Source: a bacterium
GTDB lineage: Bacteria; Margulisbacteria; Marinamargulisbacteria; SXXA01
Direction: 5' to 3'
NCBI GenBank assembly: GCA_010028705.1
Contig: RHAI01000005.1
Span: 1-44,148, forward strand
Length of the DNA: 44,148 nt
The translations under genes were made by a program, and so were the position numbers. The notes under the pieces were generated by a model. It saw nothing but the letters and a program-made list of their open reading frames with translations, ran no database searches and had not been told where the DNA came from. Below, one piece after another: positions 35,121 to 43,092 of this stretch; positions within the stretch are counted from its first letter, which is position 1, and each line of letters begins with the position of its first letter.

Positions 35121-35208
35121 CCGAAAGATCGAACTGTAGCGGATGGTCTTCGAGGAGGGCTTTCGGAAATAACACCACGCGGTTGGTGTTGTTGGCAGCA
35201 CCGAATTA
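35121..35208 (+). promoter_or_regulatory. structured leader-like region before DUF1015 gene
   Basis: The 321-base gap between tetR and the DUF1015 gene holds the TetR operator on the left and this structured block. Stem one is CCGAAAG (35121-35127) with CTTTCGG (35160-35166), enclosing TCGAA/TTCGA. Stem two is AACACCA (35171-35177) with TGGTGTT (35184-35190). A competing hairpin joins GGTGTTG (35185-35191) to CAGCACC (35196-35202) and is followed by a short T4 run. Mutually exclusive stems suggest an attenuator or riboswitch-like leader. I do not recognise a known class. A TATACT at about 35241, closer to the gene, could instead be the promoter. Confidence 0.35.
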
Positions 35209-35255
35209 GATTTTGTCTACATTGATTTCCAAAATAGTTTATACTGAGGTCTATT

Positions 35256-36557
35256 ATGAAAAATCAATTTAAGCCGTTTCGAGCTCTACGTTATTCATCT
35301 AGCATTCCAGATCCTGGTAATGTATTGGCCCCACCATATGATGTGATTTCTCCTGAGGAACAGCGTCGACTGCACGAGATTCACACCCACAACATTGTTC
35401 ATTTAGATTATGGCATCATTAAGGGTGACGATTCTGTTGACGACAATCGATATACTCGAGCGCAGGAATATTTACGCCAGTGGATGAGCTCCGGAGTGTT
35501 GGTTCGTGATTCACATGCGGCGTATTATCTGTATGAACACGTTTACCGTGTCGAGGGCGCAACAAAACAGCTCCGAGGAATATTGGGTGCGGCGCAGCTA
35601 TTTTATTTCGATGAAGGCGTTGTGTTGCCCCACGAGAACACTATGCCGGGCCCAATTCAAGATCGGTTGGACCTAACCAAAGCATGCGAAGTTAATTTGA
35701 GCCCAATATACACACTTTTTGATGATCCAACGGGACGATTTTTTGCCTTGACGGGTGACGTTTATTCGTCACCACCTACATCGGAATCTGTGACGATTGA
35801 TGGCGACATCTACCGGGTTTGGGTGGTAACCGACAAGCAATTAGTTGAACAGATCTTTGAATTTATGGGGACCAAAAAATTATTGATCGCGGACGGTCAC
35901 CACCGTTACACGACGGCGTTACATTATCGGGACTATTGTCGGTCAATTGGATCATTGCCTTCGTCTGAATCTGAATCGACGATGCTGTTTGCGACACCGT
36001 TGCAAAACGATGGATTGACGATTTTTCCTACCCATCGCGTCGTGTTTGGAATAGCTAATTTTAATCCTGATGAATTTTTGAATCAATTGTCACGGTATTT
36101 TAACACCACGATGGTGAGGTCCATTTCTGAACTAAATTTGTCGGTTCATAATGAGTCTCAAAAGGTAATTGGGGTAATGTTTCCAGGGCGCCATGGTATC
36201 GCTCGATTAACCCTAAAGCCAGATGTGGCGATCGATCACTTTTTTCCCGACACTGCATCATCGATATTGAAAGGACTAGATGTTTCAATCCTACAATACA
36301 TTGTCCTCCAAGGGATATTAGGGTTCAGCTTGGACGATATTAGCGCTCAGAAAGGGTTGCGTTATCTGAAGTCTGATGCGGCGGTAATGGAGGCTGTCGA
36401 GAAAAATGAAGTTCAGGTCGCGTTTGTTCTTCAAGCTACACGGTTAGATGAAATGCGAGATGTCTGTCTAAACGGTGAAAAAATGCCTCAAAAGTCGACC
36501 TATTTTTATCCTAAATTAGTGACAGGGTTAGTGTTGAATCCGGTATCGGCGTCATAA
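35256..36557 (+). CDS. DUF1015 family protein
   Basis: 433 aa. Family hallmarks: FKPFRALRYSSS, VLAPPYDVISPEEQ at the N-terminus, YLYEHVY, HENTMPGPIQDR, LLIADGHHRYTTALHYRD and a C-terminal region with QKGLRYLKSDAAV. No catalytic function has been firmly assigned to the family; it is soluble, with no signal peptide. Start ATG follows GAGG at seven bases. It converges on acetoacetyl-CoA synthetase 10 bases away. Confidence 0.88.
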   Translation: MKNQFKPFRALRYSSSIPDPGNVLAPPYDVISPEEQRRLHEIHTHNIVHLDYGIIKGDDSVDDNRYTRAQEYLRQWMSSGVLVRDSHAAYYLYEHVYRVEGATKQLRGILGAAQLFYFDEGVVLPHENTMPGPIQDRLDLTKACEVNLSPIYTLFDDPTGRFFALTGDVYSSPPTSESVTIDGDIYRVWVVTDKQLVEQIFEFMGTKKLLIADGHHRYTTALHYRDYCRSIGSLPSSESESTMLFATPLQNDGLTIFPTHRVVFGIANFNPDEFLNQLSRYFNTTMVRSISELNLSVHNESQKVIGVMFPGRHGIARLTLKPDVAIDHFFPDTASSILKGLDVSILQYIVLQGILGFSLDDISAQKGLRYLKSDAAVMEAVEKNEVQVAFVLQATRLDEMRDVCLNGEKMPQKSTYFYPKLVTGLVLNPVSAS

Positions 36558-36567
36558 TACAAAGCGG

Positions 36568-38466
36568 TTATGAATTAGCCCGTAAATGATCGATAAATCG
36601 ACCGATTTCCACGAGGGACTCTGGATTTTGAATAAGCGCGTCATTCAATACCGATTCTCCATTGGCCATTTTTTTAACTAAAAGTTCGGATTTTTTTCCG
36701 TTCGGTGTATACGGAATATCCGACACAAGTACTATGTGGTCCGGCTTAAACCAAACGGATTGACGTGTTAGAGCCGATCGAATTTCTTTTTTTAGTGTAG
36801 TGACCGGCGCGAGCAATGGGTCTGTTTTAACAAATAAAATAAGCTCGTCATTTCCCTTTCTCTGAAATCCGATTGCTAATGCATCAATAACCCCAGATAG
36901 TTGGGATATTGCGCTGTAAAGGTCCGATGTTCCAATTCGGACACCGTTGCGCTTTATTGTGGTGTCCGATCGCCCCAATATTTCGAAACTGGCATCGGAA
37001 TACTTAATGGCGTGGTCGCCCTGTGCCCAATATGGCGGAACTGCCGAGAAATATGAGTCAAAATACCGTGTGTTATCCGGATCATTCAGGAAATATAGGG
37101 GCATGGTCGGAAAGGGCACAGTGCAGATTAATTCCCCCGATGCGTCGATTATTGGATTGCCTGTTGAATCGACCACGGTGAGCGCCATTCCTAAGCCGGC
37201 ACACTGAATACGTCCACGCGTCACATCGACCGGACCGGCACCCACAAAGCAGGACACAATATCGGTGCCTCCAGATATTGATGACAATTGGATATTTGAT
37301 TTAATGCATGAATACACATAGTCAAATTGCTCGCGAAGCAATGGTCCACCGGTTGAAAATAATATCTGAAGGGGTGAATCTATCGAAAAGTGGGGTTGGT
37401 ATTTGGATTTTTGAGCGAGTTGTAACCATGCGGCGCTGGTTCCAAATGCGGTTACTGAATGGTTTGAAACGATCGGCCATATCGTTGAAGGCGATGATTT
37501 CCCATCGTAAACGATTATCGTAATGCCAGATAACAGGCCGCTAACCGACCAATTCCACATCATCCAGGAGGTTGTCGTCATGTAAAATAATCGGTCAGTG
37601 GGACCTAGGTTAGACTGCAGGCGATGCTCTTTAATATGTTGAAGGATTGTTCCTCCCAATGAATGGACGATGGGTTTTGGTTTTCCAGTGGTTCCCGATG
37701 AATATAGAATCAAAAATGGAGAATCAAATGGCCGAGGGACGAACCGAATAGCAGGTGCAGGAGCTGTGGTATCGACAATCTGATTAAATGTGGGGTCTAA
37801 CGTCTGAATGTTTAAGCAACCGGGAAGGCCCGTGCCGACTTGGTTGATTTTGTCGCGGATGCAAATATGATCCCCATCAAAAAGGTACTGAGTGTGAGCG
37901 AAGATCCACTTGGGGTTCACTTGAGTGAATCGATCCAAAATAAACTGAATTCCCGAGTCGGGTGACACTGATGTCCATGTGGCACCGACGGCCGCTGCCG
38001 CCAAAAAGGCAATAATTGTTTCTGGTGTATTTGCCGCAATTGCTGCGATGACATCACCGGGTTGAATCCCTTTCTGGGTTAAATGGTATGCCAACTGTGC
38101 CACCGCATGATTTAACTGGGTCCAGCTAATTTCAGTTGGTATTCCGGATTCGGTTAGCCCAATAATGGCCGGTGTATCTCCAGTGAATTCGGCGATTATT
38201 TGAGCAAAGTTTAGGGTGACGGTCGGAAACCAATTAGGTCGAGGCCATAGTGGAGTCTGTGTTGTAATATTCGAGTGCGGTTGCCCCAAAAATGGGATAT
38301 TACTCCACGTGAGGACCGTTTCCCAAAATGAATTCGGATTAGAAACCGTCCATTGATGCAATTCAGCATAGGTTTCTACTGGAACATTGGCAAAGCGGGC
38401 AAAATTGGCACATGCGGAATCTGAAAATCGTCTCGAAAAAAGTTTGGGATCACTCATTTTGCCCAT
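36568..38466 (-). CDS. acetoacetyl-CoA synthetase
   Basis: Activates acetoacetate to acetoacetyl-CoA with ATP and CoA (ANL superfamily). 632 aa. N-terminal ACAS segment (FANVPVETYAELHQWTVSNP), phosphate loop LILYSSGTTGKPKPIVHS, SWMMWNWSVSGLLSG (characteristic of the acetoacetyl-CoA branch), GGTDIVSCFVG, YWAQGDHAIKYSDASFEILG, RSDTTIKRNGVRIGT and the catalytic lysine in PYTPNGKKSELLVKK. The Gly-Gly-Thr-Asp and Trp-Met-Met motifs separate it from acetyl-CoA synthetase. Start ATG 38466; an ATG three codons later is possible. It may recycle PHB or ketone bodies; no partner enzymes are nearby. Confidence 0.9.
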   Translation of the reverse strand: MGKMSDPKLFSRRFSDSACANFARFANVPVETYAELHQWTVSNPNSFWETVLTWSNIPFLGQPHSNITTQTPLWPRPNWFPTVTLNFAQIIAEFTGDTPAIIGLTESGIPTEISWTQLNHAVAQLAYHLTQKGIQPGDVIAAIAANTPETIIAFLAAAAVGATWTSVSPDSGIQFILDRFTQVNPKWIFAHTQYLFDGDHICIRDKINQVGTGLPGCLNIQTLDPTFNQIVDTTAPAPAIRFVPRPFDSPFLILYSSGTTGKPKPIVHSLGGTILQHIKEHRLQSNLGPTDRLFYMTTTSWMMWNWSVSGLLSGITIIVYDGKSSPSTIWPIVSNHSVTAFGTSAAWLQLAQKSKYQPHFSIDSPLQILFSTGGPLLREQFDYVYSCIKSNIQLSSISGGTDIVSCFVGAGPVDVTRGRIQCAGLGMALTVVDSTGNPIIDASGELICTVPFPTMPLYFLNDPDNTRYFDSYFSAVPPYWAQGDHAIKYSDASFEILGRSDTTIKRNGVRIGTSDLYSAISQLSGVIDALAIGFQRKGNDELILFVKTDPLLAPVTTLKKEIRSALTRQSVWFKPDHIVLVSDIPYTPNGKKSELLVKKMANGESVLNDALIQNPESLVEIGRFIDHLRANS

Positions 38467-38562
38467 AGTAGTCTGATAGACAAAAAATCGCTACACTACT
38501 CCTAATTGAATTGATTGATACAACGTCACAACACTACAGGTTAGAGGGTAAAAGAGGATTTT

Positions 38563-39270
38563 ATGGGACGAATTTTTGAGAAACGAAAACACAAAATGTT
38601 TGCTCGGTATGCCAAGATCAGCCGGGCATTTGCGCGGATCGGCCGTGAAATTGCCATTGCAGTCAAAATGGGAGGGGGCGATTCTGATACTAATCCTCGA
38701 TTACGAATGGTTCTTTCGAAGGCCCGTACAGTCAATATGCCTAAAGCGAATGTTGATGCGGCCATAAAGCGGGCGTTGTCGAAGGAAGACGGTGATTTTG
38801 AAGAGGTTGTATATGAGGGAAAGGGACCCCATGGCATCGGGTTTATGATTGAGGTAGCCACAAATAATCCAACTCGCACCGTTGCGAATATCCGAAATTA
38901 CTTCAAAAAAAAGGGTGGCGCGTTGGGAGTTAAAGGATCGATGGAATTCCTTTTTGACCATAAAGGGGAATACAAGGTGGCCATTCCGTCAGAGGATTTA
39001 GATGAGTTTGAATTAGCTTTAATCGATTGTGGAGCTGAAGAAATAAATCGAGACCATGATGGAATTTATATTACAACAACATTTGAAGACTTTGGCCGGA
39101 TGCAAAAAGCCCTTGAGGATCGAGGATGCGTTATTATGCATGCTGAGCTCACCCGGGAGCCGAATAATCCGGTTCAACTCACCGCTGAGCAAGAAGCTGA
39201 GATCGACGAATTAGTTGATTTGATCGAAGAAGATGATGATGTCACCGGCGTTTACACAACAATGGCTTAG
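38563..39270 (+). CDS. yebC: YebC/PmpR family protein
   Basis: Family linked to transcription control and, more recently, to translation of proline-rich stretches. 235 aa. The N-terminus MGRIFEKRKHKMFARYAKIS differs from the common AGHSKWANI opening and resembles the YeeN/Bacteroidetes-like form. The rest is typical: REIAIAVKMGGGDSDTNPRL, KANVDAAIKRAL, VYEGKGPHGIGFMIEVATNN, FKKKGGALGVKGSMEFLFDH and VDLIEEDDDVTGVYTTMA. ATG seven bases after AGAGGA. The response-regulator gene follows after 54 bases. Confidence 0.92.
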   Translation: MGRIFEKRKHKMFARYAKISRAFARIGREIAIAVKMGGGDSDTNPRLRMVLSKARTVNMPKANVDAAIKRALSKEDGDFEEVVYEGKGPHGIGFMIEVATNNPTRTVANIRNYFKKKGGALGVKGSMEFLFDHKGEYKVAIPSEDLDEFELALIDCGAEEINRDHDGIYITTTFEDFGRMQKALEDRGCVIMHAELTREPNNPVQLTAEQEAEIDELVDLIEEDDDVTGVYTTMA

Positions 39271-39324
39271 GGCAGATATGAATCTCGACTCCACCCTCGG
39301 TATGAGCAACCGACTCAAATTATT

Positions 39325-40410
39325 ATGACCACATCTACAGTTTTGGTAGTCGAAGACAACGACGATCATTTGCGCTGGTTAGTGGCGACTTTACGGCCTC
39401 AATACACCGTACTTTCAGCCTCCTCTGGGCGGGAAGCGCAATCAATATTTAAACACTATCAACATGACATTGAGGCCCTAATATTAGATATTCGGTTGCC
39501 CGATATGACCGCATTTGAATTATTAAATTCCTTGGAGAAAATGTGCTTTGCTGGAATTCCAGCGACGATAATTCAGTCTGAATACGATGATCAAAATTGG
39601 ATGCGAGAGTTGTTCGGTGAATTTAGGGCATTAAGTTATTTAGTGAAGCCGTTTGAAGGTTCGGAACTTTTACTGGCGGTTCGTGCGGCCATTGAGGCGA
39701 ATCCCTATACGTACAAAGGTATTCAAATCGACGAACGTTTGGCTGTTATGTCATCGTTAAATTCTCTGAGGCTTACTATGTACCATCATGTCACCCAACT
39801 AGCGCCGGAAGTTCAGACCGTATGGATGCCAGATATTTTAGATTTATTCCGAGTCGATGGAAGCCATAGTGAGTCTGAATTTCCGTCCGGATCCAAGGAT
39901 GATTTTAAACTAACCGCGTCATTGATTCCCGTGTTTGAATTAGTTCGACGGTTTTACGGTATTGAGATTCCAAAGCCGCCTATTCAGAGAATTGGAGTTC
40001 ACCCTGAGTTTATGTCGGCAATGGGTGGCGTTAGGTCACTGTTGGAAACGGATGAAATGATGACATTTAAATGGGTAGAGATCGAGGATCCAGGCCTGGA
40101 AGACAATCTCGATTTTTGGGTGCATTATTTGTCGTTAAATAATTTAGTGGATTGGCAAGCCTTATCGTATTTGTTTTTACCAAGACCAACGGTGAAGTTG
40201 GTACAGGGTATGGCCGTTATTCCTGATGGACAGACCGATTTGTTGCAGTACGCGGTTAAAGCCGGTGTTCCTCACGTTCTATTTCGAAGCGAGAATTTTA
40301 CAGCGGACTTCGCGAACTATTTAAAACGAATTGCTGTTCGGCAATTTGAATTAAAAACATTGCACAAGATCACGACGGAATATGATCTCATTCCCCTGGG
40401 TAGTGAATAA
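39325..40410 (+). CDS. response regulator with unrecognised output domain
   Basis: 361 aa. Residues 1-125 are a receiver domain: acidic pair Glu10-Asp11 (VLVVEDNDD), phosphoacceptor Asp55 (LILDIRLPD), Thr/Ser position near IIQSE and switch Lys near 109 (YLVKPFEG). Residues ~130-361 match no output domain I know: no helix-turn-helix, GGDEF, EAL or HD-GYP motifs, but a fold with conserved-looking segments (VQTVWMPDILDLFRVDG, DWQALSYLFLPRP, GVPHVLFRSENFTADFANYL). No adjacent kinase; the only histidine kinase in the window is at 5.9 kb. No ribosome-binding site is visible. It meets the lysR gene end-to-end, one base apart. Confidence 0.85.
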   Translation: MTTSTVLVVEDNDDHLRWLVATLRPQYTVLSASSGREAQSIFKHYQHDIEALILDIRLPDMTAFELLNSLEKMCFAGIPATIIQSEYDDQNWMRELFGEFRALSYLVKPFEGSELLLAVRAAIEANPYTYKGIQIDERLAVMSSLNSLRLTMYHHVTQLAPEVQTVWMPDILDLFRVDGSHSESEFPSGSKDDFKLTASLIPVFELVRRFYGIEIPKPPIQRIGVHPEFMSAMGGVRSLLETDEMMTFKWVEIEDPGLEDNLDFWVHYLSLNNLVDWQALSYLFLPRPTVKLVQGMAVIPDGQTDLLQYAVKAGVPHVLFRSENFTADFANYLKRIAVRQFELKTLHKITTEYDLIPLGSE

Positions 40411-40411
40411 C

Positions 40412-41311
40412 TTAGTCGACAGCCCTTGCAAATTTAATAAATAGGCGTTCAATTTCTCGTCGACCTTCGGACGGTAAACACCACGATAAGGTTCGAGTCA
40501 TTTCGAGGCCCGAAATAACGATCGGAGTAAGGAGCTGAAGTCGAAGTTCATTCGCGAGGGCTAATCGTGACGCAAATCCAATTCCAACTCCGGTGGCAAC
40601 GGCTTGTTTAATTGCCGTTGTACTCCCCATTTCTATCGTTCGATTGAAATTATCGATATGGATTCCAATTCGTCCAAACGCCGCCTCGACCACCGAGCGT
40701 AACCCTGATCCGGGTTCCCGGATCAAGAGTGTGCACGATTTTAGGTCGTCGATGGTCTTAATTGATTTGGCATAATGTGGTGATGTGATGAGAACGAGTT
40801 GATCCTCGATAAATTTTTCGAATAGCAGTCCGGTGCTGTGGGGGTACCCCTCAACGAATCCGATACCCGCATCACGGTGACGAATCAGCTGTATGACGTC
40901 GCGAGTATTTTTGACGAGTAGGGTGACATTGACCGACGGATACCGTTGGATAAACCGTCCAATTATAGGAGGTAAGATGAATTCAGATACGGTGGTGCTG
41001 GCCGCGATTATCAGAGAACCGGTAGGGTTACGCGTGTCTGTAAATTCGTCTCTGGCCCCATGAATAGCGGAAGTTATTGTTTTGGCATGATCTAAGAATC
41101 GAAGACCGTCGGAAGTCAATATGACACCGTTTGCAGATCGATTAAACAACGTAATTCCAAGTTCTTTTTCCAATCGTTTAATGGTTGCACTGATGCTGGG
41201 TTGGGACATATGAAGGCATTTGGCTGCAGCCGAGATACTCATGTTCTCTGCGACACATAGAAACGCTGGGATGAATTCAACTGAAAATGGAAAGTATCGT
41301 TGATTGGACAT
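40412..41311 (-). CDS. LysR-family regulator (YeiE-like)
   Basis: 299 aa. N-terminal winged helix-turn-helix SISAAAKCLHMSQPSISATI then KRLEKELGITLFNRS, followed by the periplasmic-binding-like effector domain (residues ~95-295: SLIIAASTTVSEFILPPIIG, LLIREPGSGLRSVVEAAF). The REPGSG segment is typical of the CysB/CbbR/YeiE group. It is divergent from a YeiH-type transporter, as in E. coli yeiE-yeiH, which makes control of that gene likely. A LysR-type box lies in the shared gap. Confidence 0.92.
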   Translation of the reverse strand: MSNQRYFPFSVEFIPAFLCVAENMSISAAAKCLHMSQPSISATIKRLEKELGITLFNRSANGVILTSDGLRFLDHAKTITSAIHGARDEFTDTRNPTGSLIIAASTTVSEFILPPIIGRFIQRYPSVNVTLLVKNTRDVIQLIRHRDAGIGFVEGYPHSTGLLFEKFIEDQLVLITSPHYAKSIKTIDDLKSCTLLIREPGSGLRSVVEAAFGRIGIHIDNFNRTIEMGSTTAIKQAVATGVGIGFASRLALANELRLQLLTPIVISGLEMTRTLSWCLPSEGRREIERLFIKFARAVD

Positions 41312-41319
41312 CGTTTTAG

Positions 41320-41336
41320 TATCAGAATACCTGATA
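41320..41336. promoter_or_regulatory. LysR-type box between regulator and yeiH
   Basis: TATCAG (41320-41325), five bases, CTGATA (41331-41336): a perfect inverted repeat fitting the T-N11-A rule. A second inverted repeat TATATT (41340-41345) and AATATA (41351-41356) adjoins it, as often seen with a recognition plus an activation site. Confidence 0.6.
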
Positions 41337-41443
41337 GTCTATATTATTTTAATATAAAAAAAATCGATAGGTTTGTGGTAGGGTATTTTAACAATGGCGT
41401 CGATGATACCTGTTGATTTTTTTCGGAATGGGGATGTGTAAGA

Positions 41444-42379
41444 ATGAAAATCATCGTTAATTATGTTTTTGTTATCGCCCTAATCGCGTGCGTAGTGTTT
41501 CGACTAACGTCGGTTGAGGCGATGCTGATTGGTGCAATGGGCTCGTTGGTATTAGGTAATCCATTTGCCGGACAAATCCGCCGCTGGACCCATCACTGTC
41601 TGGCAATCTCGGTGGTTGGGCTTGGGGCAGGTATGACTGTTGCATCGGTACAATCGGTGGGTGTAAAGGGGCTGCTGCTCTCCGGCCTCATGATCCTCGT
41701 TGTATTAGTGGCTGGGGCATGGCTGGCCCGCTGGATTCAAGTTGGCCGGGTACAGTCGGTGTTAATTGCCGTTGGGACAGCAATTTGTGGCGGAAGTGCG
41801 ATTGCAGCAGTAGCGCCTGTACTTGATGCCACTGATCAGGAATTGTCGGTGTCGCTTGGGGTGGTGTTTCTGCTTAATTCAGTGGCGCTTTTGTGTTTTC
41901 CATATATTGGGCATTATTTGGGACTATCCCAGCATTCGTTTGGGCTTTGGTGTGCCCTAGCGATACACGATACCAGTTCGGTTCTTGGGGCAACATCCCA
42001 CTATGGTTCTGATGCGTTAGACATTGGAATGGCGATGAAGCTGACTCGAGCGTTGTGGATTATTCCCGTGTCGCTAGGGGTTGCGGCCATTGAAACCCGC
42101 CGTCGACAAAAAACAGCGGTCGAGACCCCTCGATTTCCAAAATTTATCTTGGGATTCGTGATGATGGTTGCGGTCGCCACGTGGTGTCCATCGATCCATC
42201 CGGTGACCGAGATCGTTAGTGGCATGGCCCATCGATTGATCGCGGTGACGTTGTTTTTGGTGGGAGCCTCAATCACACCAGCAATGTTACGGTCGGTTCA
42301 TTGGCGGTCGCTCATTTTTGCACTTCTGATTTGGGTGGGTATTTCAACAATCACCTTGATAATTGTAATCAGCTCATAG
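41444..42379 (+). CDS. yeiH: YeiH-type putative sulfate exporter
   Basis: Membrane transporter of the PSE family (YeiH), 311 aa, eight to ten hydrophobic segments. Family motifs: GLGAGMTVASV, VGTAICGGSAIAAVAPVLDA and CALAIHDTSSVLGATSHYG, with a C-terminal LFLVGASITPAMLRSV. The substrate is often given as sulfate or sulfonate but is not proven for most members. Divergently placed from a YeiE-like LysR regulator. ATG start; the ribosome-binding site is weak (GGGGATGTG). Confidence 0.9.
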   Translation: MKIIVNYVFVIALIACVVFRLTSVEAMLIGAMGSLVLGNPFAGQIRRWTHHCLAISVVGLGAGMTVASVQSVGVKGLLLSGLMILVVLVAGAWLARWIQVGRVQSVLIAVGTAICGGSAIAAVAPVLDATDQELSVSLGVVFLLNSVALLCFPYIGHYLGLSQHSFGLWCALAIHDTSSVLGATSHYGSDALDIGMAMKLTRALWIIPVSLGVAAIETRRRQKTAVETPRFPKFILGFVMMVAVATWCPSIHPVTEIVSGMAHRLIAVTLFLVGASITPAMLRSVHWRSLIFALLIWVGISTITLIIVISS

Positions 42380-42546
42380 GTGGATGGTGGGTATCATTTT
42401 GTAGTCTCACCGTCGAATGGTGGGAACCTGCACCATGGCCGACGTAAATTCAACTTCAAATCGTGAATTTGATCCGGTGGTGTACATTATGGCACATCCA
42501 CCCTAAATCGAACTCGTATGATACGCTGGTGATACATTGTGTAAAT

Positions 42547-42576
42547 TTGACTAAACCTGAGAACATTCTGTACAGT
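42547..42576 (+). promoter_or_regulatory. putative tRNA-Val promoter
   Basis: TTGACT (42547-42552), 18 bases, TACAGT (42571-42576), about 14 bases before the tRNA. Position and order fit a stable RNA promoter; the spacer is one base long. Confidence 0.5.
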
Positions 42577-42589
42577 TCTTATGTATAAC

Positions 42590-42666
<77 letters not shown>

Positions 42667-42705
42667 TAAATTTTTAGGCTTTTTTTGAGCTAGGAATTGT
42701 TTAGT

Positions 42706-42936
42706 TCAGGTAGGGTTTATACCGTTGTAGATGACTACACTTCGTTGACTTTTCCAATTAATCCAGTTGATCAAATCGTCGTCAGCACTTTTATCCCGGA
42801 AAATTAATTTATTTATCTGAATAGCGCACTCAGAAAATGAATTAAAATAAAGGCTGTTTTCTGTCACCTCCTGACGGAACCACAGTCTTATTTGGCCCTC
42901 ATAGCGCCATGCTATATATTTAGAATATAATGCCCG
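42706..42936 (-). pseudogene. possible gene remnant without a start codon
   Basis: On the minus strand 76 codons are open between a TAG (42937-42939) and a TGA (42706-42708). There is no ATG or TTG in frame and only one internal GTG. The translation looks protein-like (YEGQIRLWFRQEVTENSLYF, DDDLINWINWKSQRSVVIYN) but matches nothing I know. It could be the decayed tail of a gene left by an insertion, or chance: the opposite strand also has a shorter open frame. The rest of the 426-base gap between the tRNA and the fusion gene holds only the nested palindrome. Confidence 0.25.
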
Positions 42937-42973
42937 CTAGATAAGTACTTTGGTCTAAATATTTTCTTTGAGT

Positions 42974-43064
42974 CCTATACTGCCCCTAAACGATCGAGGG
43001 TCACCTAGGCCCTAAATCCCCGGATCTGGGGGATTTAGGGCTATCTTACTGGGGGCAGTATAGG
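42974..43064. repeat. nested inverted repeat upstream of the fusion gene
   Basis: Outer arms CCTATACTGCCCC (42974-42986) and GGGGCAGTATAGG (43052-43064) are a perfect 13-base match. Inner arms GCCCTAAATCCCC (43009-43021) and GGGGATTTAGGGC (43029-43041) are a second perfect 13-base match around a 7-base loop. The 91-base unit ends 28 bases before the fusion gene. Size and layout recall integron attC sites or transposon-end hairpins, but the attC core consensus RYYYAAC/GTTRRRY is not met. Confidence 0.8.
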
Positions 43065-43092
43065 GGTTTAAGTAGGCTTTGGAGATTTAATT

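Noticed and set aside
42974-43064. Classical integron attC site
   Set aside because: Overall shape fits, but the end sequences CCTATAC/GTATAGG do not satisfy RYYYAAC/GTTRRRY and no integrase is present; kept as an unnamed repeat.
42974-43064. CRISPR array
   Set aside because: One palindromic unit upstream and a partial one a kilobase away; no regularly spaced short repeats or cas genes.
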